From positions 1 to 64,000 of the forward strand of contig JARKNW010000096.1 in NCBI GenBank assembly GCA_029976075.1: 64,000 nt of DNA. Direction: 5' to 3'. A program made the translations under genes and the position numbers. The DNA is from Pleomorphomonas sp. (GTDB lineage: Bacteria > Pseudomonadota > Alphaproteobacteria > Rhizobiales > Pleomorphomonadaceae). Below, piece after piece: positions 10,324 to 22,041 of this stretch. Positions within the stretch are counted from its first letter, which is position 1. The number at the start of each line of letters is the position of its first letter. The notes beneath the pieces are model-generated. The model saw only the letters and a program-made list of their open reading frames with translations, made no database searches and had not been told where the DNA came from.

Positions 10324-11037
10324 ATGAATGCGGTCGAACTGACCCAGAACGCGCTCGCAGCACCGGCCGCCGAGGTGTCCGTCTGGGCATTGTTCTGGCA
10401 GGCGAGCTTCGTCGTGAAGGCCGTGATGCTCGGCCTGCTCGCCTCATCGGTATGGTGTTGGGCGATCATCGTCGACAAGATCATCGCCTACAATCGCGCC
10501 CGTCGCTCGATGGACCGCTTTGAGAAGGTATTCTGGTCGGGGCAGTCGCTCGAGGAGCTTTATCGCTCGCTGACGTCCCGCTCCAATGAAGGCCTTGCTG
10601 CCATCTTCGTTGCTGCCATGCGAGAGTGGAAGCGCAGCCACGAAGCGGGCCGCGTCTCCTTCCAGGGCATCACCGACCGTATCGGCAAGGTGATCGACGT
10701 CACCATCTCGCGCGAGATGGAGCGCCTCGAGGCACGCCTGATCTTTCTGGCCACCGTAGGCTCGGCCGGTCCGTTCATCGGTCTGTTCGGTACCGTCTGG
10801 GGCATCATGAGTTCCTTCCAGGCCATCGCCTCCTCCAAGAACACCAGCCTGGTCGTGGTGGCGCCGGCCATTTCCGAAGCGCTGCTCGCCACCGCCATGG
10901 GCCTTGCGGCCGCCATCCCGGCGGTGCTCGCCTACAACAAACTCTCTGCCGACGCTGCCAAGCTCGGCTCGCGCATGGATGGCTTCGCCGACGAGTTCGC
11001 CGCCATCCTGTCGCGTCAGATCGACGACAGGAGCTGA
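10324..11037 (+). CDS. tolQ: Tol-Pal system proton channel subunit TolQ
   Basis: Inner-membrane protein that with TolR uses proton-motive force to energise TolA, helping outer-membrane constriction at division. The 237-residue protein has three membrane segments: near residues 20-42 (ASFVVKAVMLGLLASSVWCW), about 140-165 (IFLATVGSAGPFIGLFGTVWG) and about 180-205 (AISEALLATAMGLAAAIPAVLAY). The GLFGTVWGIM and AISEALLATA signatures are those of the TolQ/ExbB family; context decides TolQ. GGAAG lies about 7 nt upstream of the ATG. tolR starts 3 nt after the stop. Confidence 0.96.
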   Translation: MNAVELTQNALAAPAAEVSVWALFWQASFVVKAVMLGLLASSVWCWAIIVDKIIAYNRARRSMDRFEKVFWSGQSLEELYRSLTSRSNEGLAAIFVAAMREWKRSHEAGRVSFQGITDRIGKVIDVTISREMERLEARLIFLATVGSAGPFIGLFGTVWGIMSSFQAIASSKNTSLVVVAPAISEALLATAMGLAAAIPAVLAYNKLSADAAKLGSRMDGFADEFAAILSRQIDDRS

Positions 11038-11040
11038 GCG

Positions 11041-11514
11041 ATGGGCATGGGTGTCGCAGGGGGAGGATCTCCGGCGGGCAGTCGCCGTCGCAGGCGCCGC
11101 CATGCTCGCGGCGTGATGAGCGAGATCAACGTGACGCCGATGGTCGACGTCATGCTGGTTCTCCTTATCATCTTCATGGTGGCAGCCCCCCTGCTCACCG
11201 TCGGCGTACCCATCGATTTGCCGGAGACCGCCGCCAAGCCGATGGAAGGCCAGACCGATCCGATCAACATCTCGGTCGACACCGCCGGCAAGGTGTTCAT
11301 CCAGGACAGCGAAATCTCCCTTGAGGAGCTGGTGCCCAAGCTGATGGCCGTCGCCAAGAACGGTGTCGAGGAACGCATCTACGTGCGCGGCGACAAAGCC
11401 GCCGACTACGGCACGGTGATGCGGGTCATGGCTCGTATTTCGGCAGCCGGCTTCAAGAAGATCGGTCTCATCACGCAAGAGGAAACGGGGACGGCTGCGG
11501 CGCCGTCCAAGTGA
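11041..11514 (+). CDS. tolR: Tol-Pal system subunit TolR
   Basis: Inner-membrane partner of TolQ in the proton-driven Tol motor. It is 157 residues long, with a short Arg-rich cytoplasmic start, then the signature MSEINVTPMVDVMLVLLIIF, which contains the single membrane helix and the essential Asp (VTPMVDVML). The periplasmic domain follows (IDLPETAAKPMEG onward, YVRGDKAADYGTVMRVM). AGGAGCTGAGCG precedes the ATG within the 3' end of tolQ. The gene sits 3 nt from both tolQ and tolA, so tolQRA form one translational unit. Confidence 0.96.
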   Translation: MGMGVAGGGSPAGSRRRRRRHARGVMSEINVTPMVDVMLVLLIIFMVAAPLLTVGVPIDLPETAAKPMEGQTDPINISVDTAGKVFIQDSEISLEELVPKLMAVAKNGVEERIYVRGDKAADYGTVMRVMARISAAGFKKIGLITQEETGTAAAPSK

Positions 11515-11517
11515 TAC

Positions 11518-12561
11518 ATGCGAATAGGTCTTACGACATCCGTCATTGGTCACGTCCTGCTCTTCGCCTGGGGATTTGCATCCTTTTCCGGCGCGAAGCC
11601 GTTTGACGCCACGCCAATCGACGCGCTGCCGGTCGACCTCGTGCCGATCTCCGACGTTTCGCAGATCGCCGAAGGCACCAAGACCGCGCCAAAATCCGAC
11701 AATGCGTCGCAGGCCAAGGTGAAGCCGCCGATCCCGAGGCCCGACTCGCAACGGGCCGGCGCCGCCAAGAACGACCAGTCGACACCCATTACCGAAAAGG
11801 CGACCGATACCGCCGCCGCCAAGTCGGCGGACGCACCTCCCCCGCCGCCCAAGGCCGCGCCGCCCAAACCGGCCGAAACCCCACCGCCGCCCGTCGAGAA
11901 GCCGCCGGAGCAGAAGGTGGCAACCGCCGAGGAAGCTCCCAAGGCCGACACCGGCGAGATCGCCGCCAAGATCAAGGAAGCCGAAAAGGCGGCCCCAGTG
12001 CCGCCGAAGACGCCGCCGGTGAAACCGAAGCCGCCGGCTCCGACGCCGACCGAGGATTCGGCAGATCAGCCGGACAAGACCGATGCCAAGCCGGCCAAGG
12101 AAAAGCCCAAGCAGACGCAGAAGGATTCCAAGAGCAAGGAGTTCGACCCCAACGAGATGGCGGCGCTTCTCAACAAGGTCGATCCGTCGGGCGGTGGCGG
12201 CCGCGCCTCCGAGAAGGAAGCCTCGCTCGGCTCGGAAAATCGTACTGGCCCGGTCGCCGAGATGAGCCAGAGCGAACTCGACGCGCTGACAGGCGCAGTG
12301 ACAAAATGCTTCAACCCGCCGGTTGGCGCCGAGGGCGTCGATCAGATGGTCGTGCCGCTGCGCGTGACCTTCACCATCGATGGCGACCTCGCCGCACCGC
12401 CACAGATAAAGTCCATTCCGCCTGGCCCGGCCGGTCAGGCGGTTGCTGAGGCGGCCGTGCGTGCCGTCCAGCGTTGCGCGCCATACCCGTTCCTGCCGAA
12501 GGACAAGTTCGACAACTGGCAGGTCGTGAACATGAATTTCACCCCGCCGTCGTCTTACTGA
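11518..12561 (+). CDS. tolA: Tol-Pal system protein TolA
   Basis: Inner-membrane-anchored protein that spans the periplasm to contact TolB/Pal. An N-terminal membrane helix ([18 protein letters not shown], residues about 5-22) is followed by a long Pro/Lys/Ala/Glu-rich linker of about 200 residues. A compact C-terminal domain follows (about 255-347, [19 protein letters not shown] to [17 protein letters not shown]). The linker is Pro-rich ([17 protein letters not shown]), unlike the Ala/Lys helix of enterobacterial TolA, as is usual in alphaproteobacteria. Assignment rests on architecture and operon position more than on sequence identity. It lies 3 nt after tolR. Confidence 0.92.
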   Translation: MRIGLTTSVIGHVLLFAWGFASFSGAKPFDATPIDALPVDLVPISDVSQIAEGTKTAPKSDNASQAKVKPPIPRPDSQRAGAAKNDQSTPITEKATDTAAAKSADAPPPPPKAAPPKPAETPPPPVEKPPEQKVATAEEAPKADTGEIAAKIKEAEKAAPVPPKTPPVKPKPPAPTPTEDSADQPDKTDAKPAKEKPKQTQKDSKSKEFDPNEMAALLNKVDPSGGGGRASEKEASLGSENRTGPVAEMSQSELDALTGAVTKCFNPPVGAEGVDQMVVPLRVTFTIDGDLAAPPQIKSIPPGPAGQAVAEAAVRAVQRCAPYPFLPKDKFDNWQVVNMNFTPPSSY

Positions 12562-12647
12562 CGAGGCGAGCCAAGAAAATCGAGCCGGATCGCACCGCAT
12601 CGACCGATCGGAGCACATCCGGAACATCCGTTTGGGAGCACCTCAGG

Positions 12648-13964
12648 ATGCGAAAACTGGTCCGAACTCTCTTTGCCGCGTTCACGGCACTCGCCGCACT
12701 CGCTGCGGCGGCGCCGTCCAACGCCGAGATCACCATCAACATCAACGGCGGCAACGTCCAGCCGCTGCCGATTGCCATTCCGAACTTTGTCGGCAGCGCC
12801 GACACGGCTGCCGTCGGTCAGCAGATGGCCGGCGTCATCGCCGCCGACCTGCAGCGCTCCGGTCTGTTCCAGGTGCTGAATCAGGCGTCCTTCGTCGACC
12901 GGATCACCGATCCCAACGCGGTGCCGAACTTCCAGAACTGGCGGGCGATCAACGCCCAGGCCCTGGTGTCGGGTGGCATCGTGCGCGCCGGCGACGGACG
13001 GCTGCAGGCCGACTTTCGCCTGTGGGACGTCTTCGGCGGCACCCAGCTGGCCGGCCAGCAGTATTTCACCACGCCTGAGAACTGGCGCCGTATCGCCCAC
13101 ATCATTGCCGACGCCATCTACGAGCGACTGACCGGCGAGAAGGGCTATTTCGACACCCGCATCGTCTTCGTCGACGAAAGCGGCCCCAAGGGCAACCGCG
13201 TCAAGCGTCTCGCGCTGATGGATCAGGATGGCGCCAACGTCCGCTTCCTGACCAACGGCAAGGATCTCGTGCTGACGCCGCGCTTCTCGCCGACTTCCCA
13301 GCAGGTCACCTACATGTCGTTCGGCACTGCCGAGCCGCGGGTCTATCTCCTGAACATCGAGAGCGGCCAGCGCACGCTCGTCGGCAACTTCCCCAACATG
13401 ACGTTCTCACCGCGCTTCTCGCCTGACGGCGGCTCGGTGGTGATGAGCCTCGAGCAGGACGGCAACGCCAACATCTACGCCATGCCGCTCGGCGGTGCCC
13501 CGGCACGGCTGACCACCACGGCGGCGATCGATACCTCGCCTTCCTATTCGCCCGACGGTTCTCGCATCGTCTTCGAGAGCGACCGCGGCGGCAACCAGCA
13601 GCTCTACGTGATGAGCGCCGGCGGTGGCGGTGCCACCCGCATTTCTTTCGGAAACGGCCGTTACAGCACGCCGGTCTGGAGCCCGCGTGGCGACCTGATC
13701 GCCTTCACCCGCCAGTCGGGCAGCGGCTTTGCCATCGGCGTGATGAAGCCAGACGGCTCGGGCGAGCGCATCCTCACCGAGGGCTTCCACAATGAAGGCC
13801 CGACCTGGGCGCCGAATGGTCGCGTCATCATGTTCTTCCGTGATTCGGGTGGTCCCAACGGCGGTCCGCAGCTCTGGTCAGTCGACCTGACCGGTCGCAA
13901 CGAGCAGAAGATTCCGACCCCGAACTTTGCCTCCGACCCCGCATGGTCGCCGTTGCTCAAGTGA
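12648..13964 (+). CDS. tolB: Tol-Pal system beta-propeller protein TolB
   Basis: Periplasmic protein that binds Pal and TolA. The ATG at 12648 has GGGAG 9 nt upstream and opens a signal peptide ([20 protein letters not shown], cleavage near SNA-EI). The N-terminal alpha/beta domain covers about residues 30-160 ([21 protein letters not shown]). The rest is a six-bladed WD40-like propeller with repeated SPDG-type turns ([47 protein letters not shown]). At 438 residues the length is typical. It is 86 bp downstream of tolA, same strand. Confidence 0.97.
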   Translation: MRKLVRTLFAAFTALAALAAAAPSNAEITININGGNVQPLPIAIPNFVGSADTAAVGQQMAGVIAADLQRSGLFQVLNQASFVDRITDPNAVPNFQNWRAINAQALVSGGIVRAGDGRLQADFRLWDVFGGTQLAGQQYFTTPENWRRIAHIIADAIYERLTGEKGYFDTRIVFVDESGPKGNRVKRLALMDQDGANVRFLTNGKDLVLTPRFSPTSQQVTYMSFGTAEPRVYLLNIESGQRTLVGNFPNMTFSPRFSPDGGSVVMSLEQDGNANIYAMPLGGAPARLTTTAAIDTSPSYSPDGSRIVFESDRGGNQQLYVMSAGGGGATRISFGNGRYSTPVWSPRGDLIAFTRQSGSGFAIGVMKPDGSGERILTEGFHNEGPTWAPNGRVIMFFRDSGGPNGGPQLWSVDLTGRNEQKIPTPNFASDPAWSPLLK

Positions 13965-13972
13965 CGAACTCG

Positions 13973-14001
13973 GCGCGCCGGAGCCCCCTTCGGCGCGCGT
14001 T
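13973..14001 (+). terminator. Hairpin after tolB
   Basis: An 8-bp stem GCGCGCCG/CGGCGCGC with a 10-nt loop starts 9 nt after the tolB stop. It is followed by only GTTT, so it may attenuate rather than fully stop transcription into pal. Confidence 0.45.
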
Positions 14002-14132
14002 TACCATCAAAAGACCGGGAACCCGAGATTTCATACTTCGTTAACCATGTCTTTGAACGCGAGCTTAACCAAAGCCGTTTACCAAGACTCTCGAAACATC
14101 CGGTCAGAACGTATTCGAGGATTACCGGTATC

Positions 14133-14639
14133 ATGACGACAACGACCAGAATTCTTAGCCGCCGCGGAGCGCTCGCTCTCGGCCTTGCCTTACTCGCCGC
14201 CGCCTGCGCCAAGAGCCCGAGCGAACTCGACGGCCAGCTCGCCGGCGGAGCGGGTGGTGCCGGTGCTGCGACCCCGGGCAGCGCCCAGGACTTCGTGGTC
14301 AACGTCGGCGATCGCGTCTTCTTCGACACCGATTCGACCTCGCTGAACGCCCAGGCCCAGACCACCCTCGGCCGGCAGGCCCAGTGGCTCGCCCTCTATC
14401 CGCGCTACACGGTTACCGTCGAGGGCCATGCCGACGAGCGTGGCACGCGTGAATACAACCTCGCCCTCGGCGCCCGCCGCGCCAAGGCCGCTCAGGACTT
14501 CCTGGTTGCTCGCGGCGTTACCGCCAACCGGATCAAGACGATCTCCTACGGCAAGGAGCGCCCGGTCGCCCTCTGCGATCAGGACAGCTGCTGGGCGCAG
14601 AACCGCCGCGCCGTCACCGTGCTGAACACTGGCGGCTGA
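14133..14639 (+). CDS. pal: Peptidoglycan-associated lipoprotein Pal
   Basis: Outer-membrane lipoprotein that binds peptidoglycan and TolB. The N-terminus carries a lipobox (LLAAAC, cysteine at residue 26) for lipidation. The C-terminal OmpA-like domain (about 53-168) has the conserved VFFDTDSTSLN start and the meso-DAP binding segment VEGHADERGTREYNLALG, then RIKTISYGKERP and ENRRA-type QNRRAVTV. The 168-residue length fits. The start region SRRGALALG resembles a twin-arginine motif, but the lipobox makes a Sec lipoprotein route more likely. A terminator follows. Confidence 0.97.
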   Translation: MTTTTRILSRRGALALGLALLAAACAKSPSELDGQLAGGAGGAGAATPGSAQDFVVNVGDRVFFDTDSTSLNAQAQTTLGRQAQWLALYPRYTVTVEGHADERGTREYNLALGARRAKAAQDFLVARGVTANRIKTISYGKERPVALCDQDSCWAQNRRAVTVLNTGG

Positions 14640-14677
14640 TCTAGAGCCGCTCTCGCCGCCACGCCCCAGGCACGATC

Positions 14678-14709
14678 ATCCCGGAATCCCTCGTGGGCTC
14701 CGGGATTTT
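14678..14709 (+). terminator. Rho-independent terminator after pal
   Basis: ATCCCGGA pairs with TCCGGGAT across a 13-nt loop and is followed by TTTTC. It closes the tolQ-pal transcript 40 nt after the pal stop. Confidence 0.75.
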
Positions 14710-14926
14710 CGTATCATGGCCGCAATAACGCCGAAGTCCGGCGCTTTATTTCCGCCGGAAGGACCGAGGCGACACCCACGGCGCGCGAAAGTCCGTCCGC
14801 CGCCGTCCTCCGGGGTTGCGCCGTGAGCGGCAAAATGGTCCTGTCTTCGATGAAGGCGCCGTCCGGCTGGCGGACCACCGGCCGCACGGGATGGCGCCGC
14901 CAGAGTTGTTTAGGATGACCGCGCTG

Positions 14927-16105
14927 ATGACCAGCCGCCTGTTCCGCCCACCGAGCCGCTTCCGTTTCCTGGCGTTGGCCGCCGCCGCGCTCGGCACTGC
15001 CTTGCTTGTCGCCTCGCCCGCCTCGGCTGGCCTGTTCGGCTCCGACCCAACGCCGACCGGTCAGCAGGATGCTGCGCAGCAGGCCGTTCGCATGGACAAC
15101 ATGGAACAGCAGATGCGCCAGTTGAATGGTCGCATCGACGAGCTGACGCATCAGATCGACCAGTTGCAGAACATGCTCAAGCGCGCCCAGGAGGACAACG
15201 AGTTCCGCCTGCAAAAGCTTGAAGGTGGTGGCGGCAAGGGACAGAAGCGCTCGGATGCCGCCCCGCCGGTGACGGCTCCGGCCGCCAACGCCCCGGCCAA
15301 TCCGACGACAGTGGCCACCGATACGCCGATGGATTCGGTTGGTGAAGGCGGCACGATGCCGGCCGGCTTTGCCATCGACGCGCCCGGCGCGGTCGCAACT
15401 GCTCAACCGACAGCCAACGGATCGCTCGGCACGCCGCCAGCACCGCTCGGCACGCTTCCCAGCACGATGGCAGCGGATACAGCACCTCCCTCGGCAAGCG
15501 CCGTCGGCGGACCACTCGATCTGTCGGCGATTGCCCGGGGTGACTTCACCCCCAACACCAACCAGATCGCAACCTCCGGCGGCCTCGCGGCCGCCGCCAG
15601 CCAGGATATCGCAGGCGGGGCTGGAACGCTCGCCCCGCCGCCGTCTGCCGGTACGCTCGCCCCGCCCACGGGCGTGCCAGCGGCGCCTCAGCAGATGGCG
15701 TCCGTGGCACCAACCGCCGTCGACCCAGGCGCCGATTACGATCGCGCCTATTCCTCCATCGTCAGCGGCAACTACGCGGCGGCGGAAACCGGCTTCAAGA
15801 AGTTTCTCACCGACTTCCCCGGCGACCCGCGCGCCGCCGACGCACAATACTGGCTCGGAGAGAGCTACTTCTCGCGTCACCAGTACCGCGACGCCGCCAC
15901 ATCCTACCTCGCCACCTACAAGAACCATCCAACCAGCCAGAAGGCCCCCGACAGTCTGTTCAAGCTTGGCCTGTCGCTCGAGGGACTCGGCGAAACCAGC
16001 GCCGCCTGCGCCACCTACGGCGAGCTGACAAAGAAGTTTCCCAAGGCCCAGTCCGGCCTCGTCGCGCGCGTCGCCACACAGAAGCAGAAGCTCGGCTGCA
16101 GCTGA
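14927..16105 (+). CDS. cpoB: CpoB/YbgF, Tol-Pal associated TPR protein
   Basis: Periplasmic protein that coordinates PBP1b activity with Tol constriction in E. coli. The chosen ATG has AGGA 11 nt upstream and opens a signal peptide (MTSRLFRPPSRFRFLALAAA, cleavage after ASA). ATG at 14915 is also possible. A coiled-coil trimerisation segment follows (DNMEQQMRQLNGRIDELTHQ and on, about residues 55-95). Then comes a long Ala/Pro linker, and three TPR-like repeats at the C-terminus (AQYWLGESYFSRHQYRDAA, SLFKLGLSLEGLGETSAAC). The linker is longer than in E. coli CpoB. tilS starts 1 nt after the stop. Confidence 0.9.
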   Translation: MTSRLFRPPSRFRFLALAAAALGTALLVASPASAGLFGSDPTPTGQQDAAQQAVRMDNMEQQMRQLNGRIDELTHQIDQLQNMLKRAQEDNEFRLQKLEGGGGKGQKRSDAAPPVTAPAANAPANPTTVATDTPMDSVGEGGTMPAGFAIDAPGAVATAQPTANGSLGTPPAPLGTLPSTMAADTAPPSASAVGGPLDLSAIARGDFTPNTNQIATSGGLAAAASQDIAGGAGTLAPPPSAGTLAPPTGVPAAPQQMASVAPTAVDPGADYDRAYSSIVSGNYAAAETGFKKFLTDFPGDPRAADAQYWLGESYFSRHQYRDAATSYLATYKNHPTSQKAPDSLFKLGLSLEGLGETSAACATYGELTKKFPKAQSGLVARVATQKQKLGCS

Positions 16106-16106
16106 C

Positions 16107-17414
16107 ATGAACGACCGGTGCGCCTCGCCCGACAATTCCGCGGCGAAGCTGCGTGATCGTCTGTTTTCCGCGCTCGCCGGTCTTTACCGCGTCGGCGTTG
16201 CCGTCTCCGGCGGCCCCGATTCCACCGCATTGCTGGTTCTGCTGGATTCCTGGAAGCGCGAAAGCCCGGCGGCCCCCATCCTTCACGTGCTGACCGTCGA
16301 CCATGGCCTCCGACCGGAAGCCTCCCGCGAAGCCGACATGGTGGTCGAGTTCGCAACCCGGCTTGGCCACACGGCAGAAAAGCTCGTCTGGGATCACGAT
16401 GGTCCGCCACCGACGAGCGACATTCAGGCCGAAGCGCGAGACGCTCGCTATCGTCTTCTCGCGGAAGCCGCCCAGCGGCGCCGTCTCGATGCCGTCCTCC
16501 TTGCCCACACCCGCGACGATCAGGCCGAAACGCTGTTAATGCATCTGGCGCGCGGATCGGGTGTCGCAGGCCTTGCCGGCATGCCGGCCGAACGGACGAT
16601 TGATGGCATCCGTTTCATGAGGCCGCTTCTGGACATGTCCAAGGCCGACCTCCTCGCCGTGCTTGCAACTGCGGGCGTTCCCTACGTCAACGATCCTTCG
16701 AACTCATCCGACCACTACACCCGCGTCCGCTTTCGCAAGGCGTTGCCGGCCTTGGCCGAGCTCGGCCTCACCGCCGATCGCCTGACTGGCACCGCTCAGC
16801 GCATGGCCCGCGCCGAGGCGGCGTTGCGGGTGATGACCGACGACCTGCTGCGCCGGGCAGCCACCAATCATGGTGGCGTGTGGTCGGTGGCCACGGCAGC
16901 GCTCGCCGCCGCACCCGACGAAATCGGGCTTCGCCTGATCGTCCGGCTGATCCGCGCCATTCGGGCATCGGACTATCCGCCACGCGCCGATGCGCCGGAG
17001 AGTTGGCACGCAGCCTTTCGCGCCGGCAATGCCCCCCGCCGAGCCACCATGGCAGGTGTCGTACTCCATCTTCGCCAGGACGACCTCTGGTTCTATGCCG
17101 AGGCCGGACGCAGCGGCTTCCCGGAGATCGTCATCGACTCCGACGGCGACCATATCTGGGATAACCGGTTCGTTGTGTCGGTCGCCGGCTCCGAAGGCCA
17201 TCGCCTTGTTATCGGCCCGCGCGGTCCAGGCGAGCGAAGCGGCAACATGCCCGCTGCGGCGGTTGCCGGTCTTCCTGCGATCAGAAGCGCGGATGGTGCC
17301 GACCTGCCAACGACGCTGAAGACCATAATTCGTCCAATTCGCACCCAATTGCCCCTCGAAGGCGAGGATTGCCGGCCCGTGGCTTGGCAAGGCAACACCG
17401 ACAACCTATCTTAA
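16107..17414 (+). CDS. tilS: tRNA(Ile)-lysidine synthase TilS
   Basis: Converts C34 of tRNA-Ile(CAU) to lysidine using ATP and lysine, so the tRNA reads AUA. The N-terminal PP-loop SGGPDS is at residues 34-39. Other family signatures are [46 protein letters not shown] and the [20 protein letters not shown] segment. The 435-residue length is normal, although the C-terminal substrate-binding part is weakly conserved. It follows cpoB by 1 nt and precedes ftsH by 82 bp, an order common in alphaproteobacteria. Confidence 0.95.
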   Translation: MNDRCASPDNSAAKLRDRLFSALAGLYRVGVAVSGGPDSTALLVLLDSWKRESPAAPILHVLTVDHGLRPEASREADMVVEFATRLGHTAEKLVWDHDGPPPTSDIQAEARDARYRLLAEAAQRRRLDAVLLAHTRDDQAETLLMHLARGSGVAGLAGMPAERTIDGIRFMRPLLDMSKADLLAVLATAGVPYVNDPSNSSDHYTRVRFRKALPALAELGLTADRLTGTAQRMARAEAALRVMTDDLLRRAATNHGGVWSVATAALAAAPDEIGLRLIVRLIRAIRASDYPPRADAPESWHAAFRAGNAPRRATMAGVVLHLRQDDLWFYAEAGRSGFPEIVIDSDGDHIWDNRFVVSVAGSEGHRLVIGPRGPGERSGNMPAAAVAGLPAIRSADGADLPTTLKTIIRPIRTQLPLEGEDCRPVAWQGNTDNLS

Positions 17415-17496
17415 CCCGACATGGGCTAGGGTGATGAGGGCCGGACCCGCTCTCCCGGCCCCTCCCGCATCGCGCGATGCGCCTCAAAGGTCGACG

Positions 17497-19419
<1,923 letters not shown>

Positions 19420-19446
19420 CCGCACGGATCAATCCAGTGAGAGAGG

Positions 19447-19480
19447 GAAGGCGTCGGAGCGATCCGGCGCCTTTTCTTTT
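19447..19480 (+). terminator. Rho-independent terminator of ftsH
   Basis: GGCGTCGGA pairs with TCCGGCGCC (one G-T wobble) across a GCGA tetraloop, followed by TTTTCTTTT. Confidence 0.85.
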
Positions 19481-19503
19481 GCCGGAGACCGAAGCGGGTC
19501 GCA

Positions 19504-19537
19504 GAAAACAAAACGGCCGCCGAGATCGGCGGCCGTT
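19504..19537 (-). terminator. Rho-independent terminator of the TPR lipoprotein gene
   Basis: A 12-bp perfect stem (AACGGCCGCCGA/TCGGCGGCCGTT) has a 2-nt centre. Read on the minus strand it is followed by TTTTGTTTTC. It lies 27 nt beyond the stop of the gene at 19564. Confidence 0.85.
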
Positions 19538-19563
19538 CGAACTTCCAAACGATGGAATTGAGA

Positions 19564-20406
19564 TCAGCCCTGCGCCTGTGCGGACTGCAGCGCTTCGCGA
19601 GCCGGACCATAGCCGGGCTTCAGCACCATGGCGCGGTTGATCGAGTCGCGACCGCGCTGAACATCGCCCGTGCGAATCTGGGCAATGCCGAGGTTGGTCC
19701 AGAACTCGGCTGACTGCTTGTTGCGATTGACCGCCGCCGCGAAGTCCTGCAAGGCATCCTTGTTCTTGCCGATCTGCAGACGGCTAAGGCCGCGGGCATT
19801 GTAAGGCTCGGAGGCGTTGGCATCGAGAGCGATGGCGGCGTCAAGGTCGGCAATGGCGCGGCTATGGTTGCCGCGCGTCTGGTAGACCAGCGCCCTGTTG
19901 TAATAGGCCTTGGCGTCCGAGGTGTTGAGGTTCACGGCCTGATCGAAGTCGGCCATGGCAAGATCCAACTGGCCGGACTGCCGATAGAGGGTACCGCGAC
20001 CGAGATAGGCCGGCTGGTAGGTCGCATTGAGCGTGATCGCCTGATTGTAATCGTTGAGCGCCGCCTGCGGCTGATTGAGCTGGCGGTAGATCAGGGCACG
20101 GTTGTTGTAAGCCTGCGAGAAGCCAGGATTCAGCTGGATCGCCATGGTGAAGTCGGCCAGCGCTGCCTGGAACTGACCAGCCTGTCCATAGGCCGAACCA
20201 CGCACGTTGTAGTTTACCGGGTTCTGAGGATCGCGCTGGATGGCGGCGGTCAGCGAGCCGATGTTGGCCGTCGAACCGGCGTTCGGGTCGACCACCCAGG
20301 TCGGCTCGTTCGTCGTGCCAGACGTCGTGCAGGCGGAAGCCAGGAGGCCGAGGGCAAGAGCGCCCGTGAGACCGCGAAGAGCCGAAGACGTCGCAATGAA
20401 CCGCAT
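19564..20406 (-). CDS. TPR-repeat lipoprotein (NlpI-like)
   Basis: Probable outer-membrane or periplasmic lipoprotein with a scaffold role; partner unknown. The ATG at 20406 has AAAGGGATGG upstream and gives an N-terminal signal with lipobox (ALGLLASAC, then TTSG). From about residue 50 the protein is built of seven TPR units with regular spacing, for example AYNNRALIYRQLNQPQAALNDY and AYYNRALVYQTRGNHSRAIADL. The 280-residue length and Asn-rich repeats resemble NlpI-type proteins. A longer in-frame start exists but lacks a ribosome site. The gene is monocistronic, convergent with ftsH. Confidence 0.85.
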   Translation of the reverse strand: MRFIATSSALRGLTGALALGLLASACTTSGTTNEPTWVVDPNAGSTANIGSLTAAIQRDPQNPVNYNVRGSAYGQAGQFQAALADFTMAIQLNPGFSQAYNNRALIYRQLNQPQAALNDYNQAITLNATYQPAYLGRGTLYRQSGQLDLAMADFDQAVNLNTSDAKAYYNRALVYQTRGNHSRAIADLDAAIALDANASEPYNARGLSRLQIGKNKDALQDFAAAVNRNKQSAEFWTNLGIAQIRTGDVQRGRDSINRAMVLKPGYGPAREALQSAQAQG

Positions 20407-20532
20407 CAATCCATCCCTTTCAGGCATTTCCGGCCAAGCCGGACCAGCAGGCACCCTTGCTCGACGCTGTTGTCCGCACCAACCAGCGGGAAGCAGCTTT
20501 GTGCCACCAGCCGGCTTCAGAAACCGGACATA

Positions 20533-20563
20533 ACAAAAGAGACGGTCGACTCGCGTGACCGTC
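20533..20563 (-). terminator. Rho-independent terminator of rpsU
   Basis: GACGGTC/GACCGTC stem with a 9-nt loop. On the minus strand it is followed by TCTTTTGTT. It lies 43 nt beyond the rpsU stop. Confidence 0.75.
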
Positions 20564-20605
20564 CCTCGACTTCGACAAACACCATCGGGCGACGGAGCCC
20601 GTATA

Positions 20606-20833
20606 TTAGTGGGTGCGGCCCTTGACCGACACGAGACCCTCGCGCTGAGCCCGCTTGCGAGCCAGCTTGCGCGAACGGCGAACCGCTTCGGCCTTCTCGC
20701 GAGCCTTCTTTTCCGACGGCTTCTCGTAATGGCCGCGCAGCTTCATCTCGCGGAAAATACCTTCGCGCTGCATCTTCTTCTTCAGCGCCTTGAGAGCCTG
20801 GTCGACGTTGTTGTCGCGAACGAGTACCTGCAC
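20606..20833 (-). CDS. rpsU: 30S ribosomal protein S21
   Basis: Small-subunit protein that helps base-pairing of mRNA Shine-Dalgarno with 16S rRNA. The 75-residue product has the S21 core ([20 protein letters not shown], then [20 protein letters not shown]) and a basic tail ([15 protein letters not shown]). The start is GTG at 20833; GGGAAGAACAGG lies just upstream. Frames extending further upstream lack similarity to S21. It appears to be a single-gene transcript with its own terminator. Confidence 0.95.
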   Translation of the reverse strand: MQVLVRDNNVDQALKALKKKMQREGIFREMKLRGHYEKPSEKKAREKAEAVRRSRKLARKRAQREGLVSVKGRTH

Positions 20834-21230
20834 GCCTGTTCTTCCCGTGGTCGGTCGCCGTGAAACCCACATGGCCGGGGCGGATACACCCGCGGCTTCG
20901 CGTCTCAGGCGACATGATGAAACCAATCTCGCGGAAATGACAAATTCCCGCCGCAGCGCGCCAAGTCGCCGCAAGAGTGGTGGTTCTCTAGCAAATAGCG
21001 GGAAGCCTGTCCACTATAGATCGGCAGGACAGAGCTGAAAATGAGCCCAGTCCACGGCCGAACCCGAGAGGCGCAACCGCAAAGCCACAGCTGAGCCGCC
21101 TTATGAGAACGGTAGGCCATGGTTAACGCATTTTCGACAAGATGGTCGGCATGGGATTTGCGAAGGTGGAATCGGGTCAGAACTGCTGACCCGCCCCTTT
21201 GTTGAAGCGTCCGTCGGGGTCGCCCTTATC
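20834..21230. other. Intergenic region, 397 bp, between divergent rpsU and amidotransferase genes
   Basis: It should contain the rpsU promoter and leader and the promoter of the gene at 21231. I see no gene, tRNA or strong hairpin in it. Confidence 0.5.
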
Positions 21231-22034
21231 ATGTGCCGTTGGCTCGCCTATTCCGGTCGTCCGATCTTCCTGGATACCCTTGTTTCCAAACCCTGCCACT
21301 CGCTGATTCATCAGAGTCAATCAGCCACCGAGTGTCTGGCCGCCACCAATGGCGATGGCTTCGGGCTCGGCTGGTATGGTGCCTGGGAAGAGCCGGGCCT
21401 GTTTCGCGACGCCATGCCTGCCTGGAATGACGACAATCTGAAAAGCCTGACGCATCAGATTTCATCACCGCTGTTCTTCGCCCACGTGCGTGCCTCGACG
21501 GGAACGCCAACAACTCGCGTCAACTGTCATCCGTTTGCCAGCGGCCACTGGATGTTCATGCACAATGGACAGGTCGGCGGATGGGACCGTATCCGGCGGC
21601 GCCTGGAAGCGCGCCTTTCCGACGCCCGCTACCACGAACGTCGTGGCTCGACCGACTCCGAGGTGCTGTTCCTGCTGCTCAATGCCGACGACCTCGATGC
21701 CGATCCGATTGCCGCCATGCGATCGGTACTATCCGACACGCGGCGCGCCATGGTCGACGCCGGCGTGGACGAACCCTTGCGCCTCACCGCCGCGCTATCG
21801 GATGGCAAGAACCTGCATGCCTTCCGCTATTCCTCAGACGACAAGCCGCCCAGTCTCTACTGGCGTCATGGCGACGACGGCATCACCGTGGTCTCCGAGC
21901 CGATCGACGCGGCGCACGACCAATGGACCGCCGTCGCGCCCAATACGGTGCTGACGGTGGAAGCTGGCGGCCGCGTCCGCCTTGCCAGCTTCGAAGTCGA
22001 TCTCGACCGTCGGGTCGCCGCCCGCGTCGCCTGA
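21231..22034 (+). CDS. Class II glutamine amidotransferase (YafJ-like)
   Basis: N-terminal nucleophile amidotransferase that would release ammonia from glutamine; the acceptor is unknown. The catalytic Cys2 is exposed after Met removal (MCRWLAYSG). Family features follow: NGDGFGLGWYG, FFAHVRASTGTPTTRVNCHPF, WMFMHNGQVGGW and STDSEVLFLLLN. At 267 residues it is a stand-alone domain like YafJ or EgtC. No ergothioneine genes are nearby, so EgtC is unlikely. It is convergent with purK, with only 7 bp between the stops. Confidence 0.9.
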   Translation: MCRWLAYSGRPIFLDTLVSKPCHSLIHQSQSATECLAATNGDGFGLGWYGAWEEPGLFRDAMPAWNDDNLKSLTHQISSPLFFAHVRASTGTPTTRVNCHPFASGHWMFMHNGQVGGWDRIRRRLEARLSDARYHERRGSTDSEVLFLLLNADDLDADPIAAMRSVLSDTRRAMVDAGVDEPLRLTAALSDGKNLHAFRYSSDDKPPSLYWRHGDDGITVVSEPIDAAHDQWTAVAPNTVLTVEAGGRVRLASFEVDLDRRVAARVA

Positions 22035-22041
22035 CGGGCTT

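Noticed and set aside
10444-12627. 727-codon open frame antisense to tolQRA
   Set aside because: It covers three well-recognised genes on the plus strand and shows no domain.
14040-14056. CtrA-like match TTAA-N7-TTTG before pal
   Set aside because: Second half-site is poor (two mismatches), so I did not list it with the others, although a TTAACC lies nearby.
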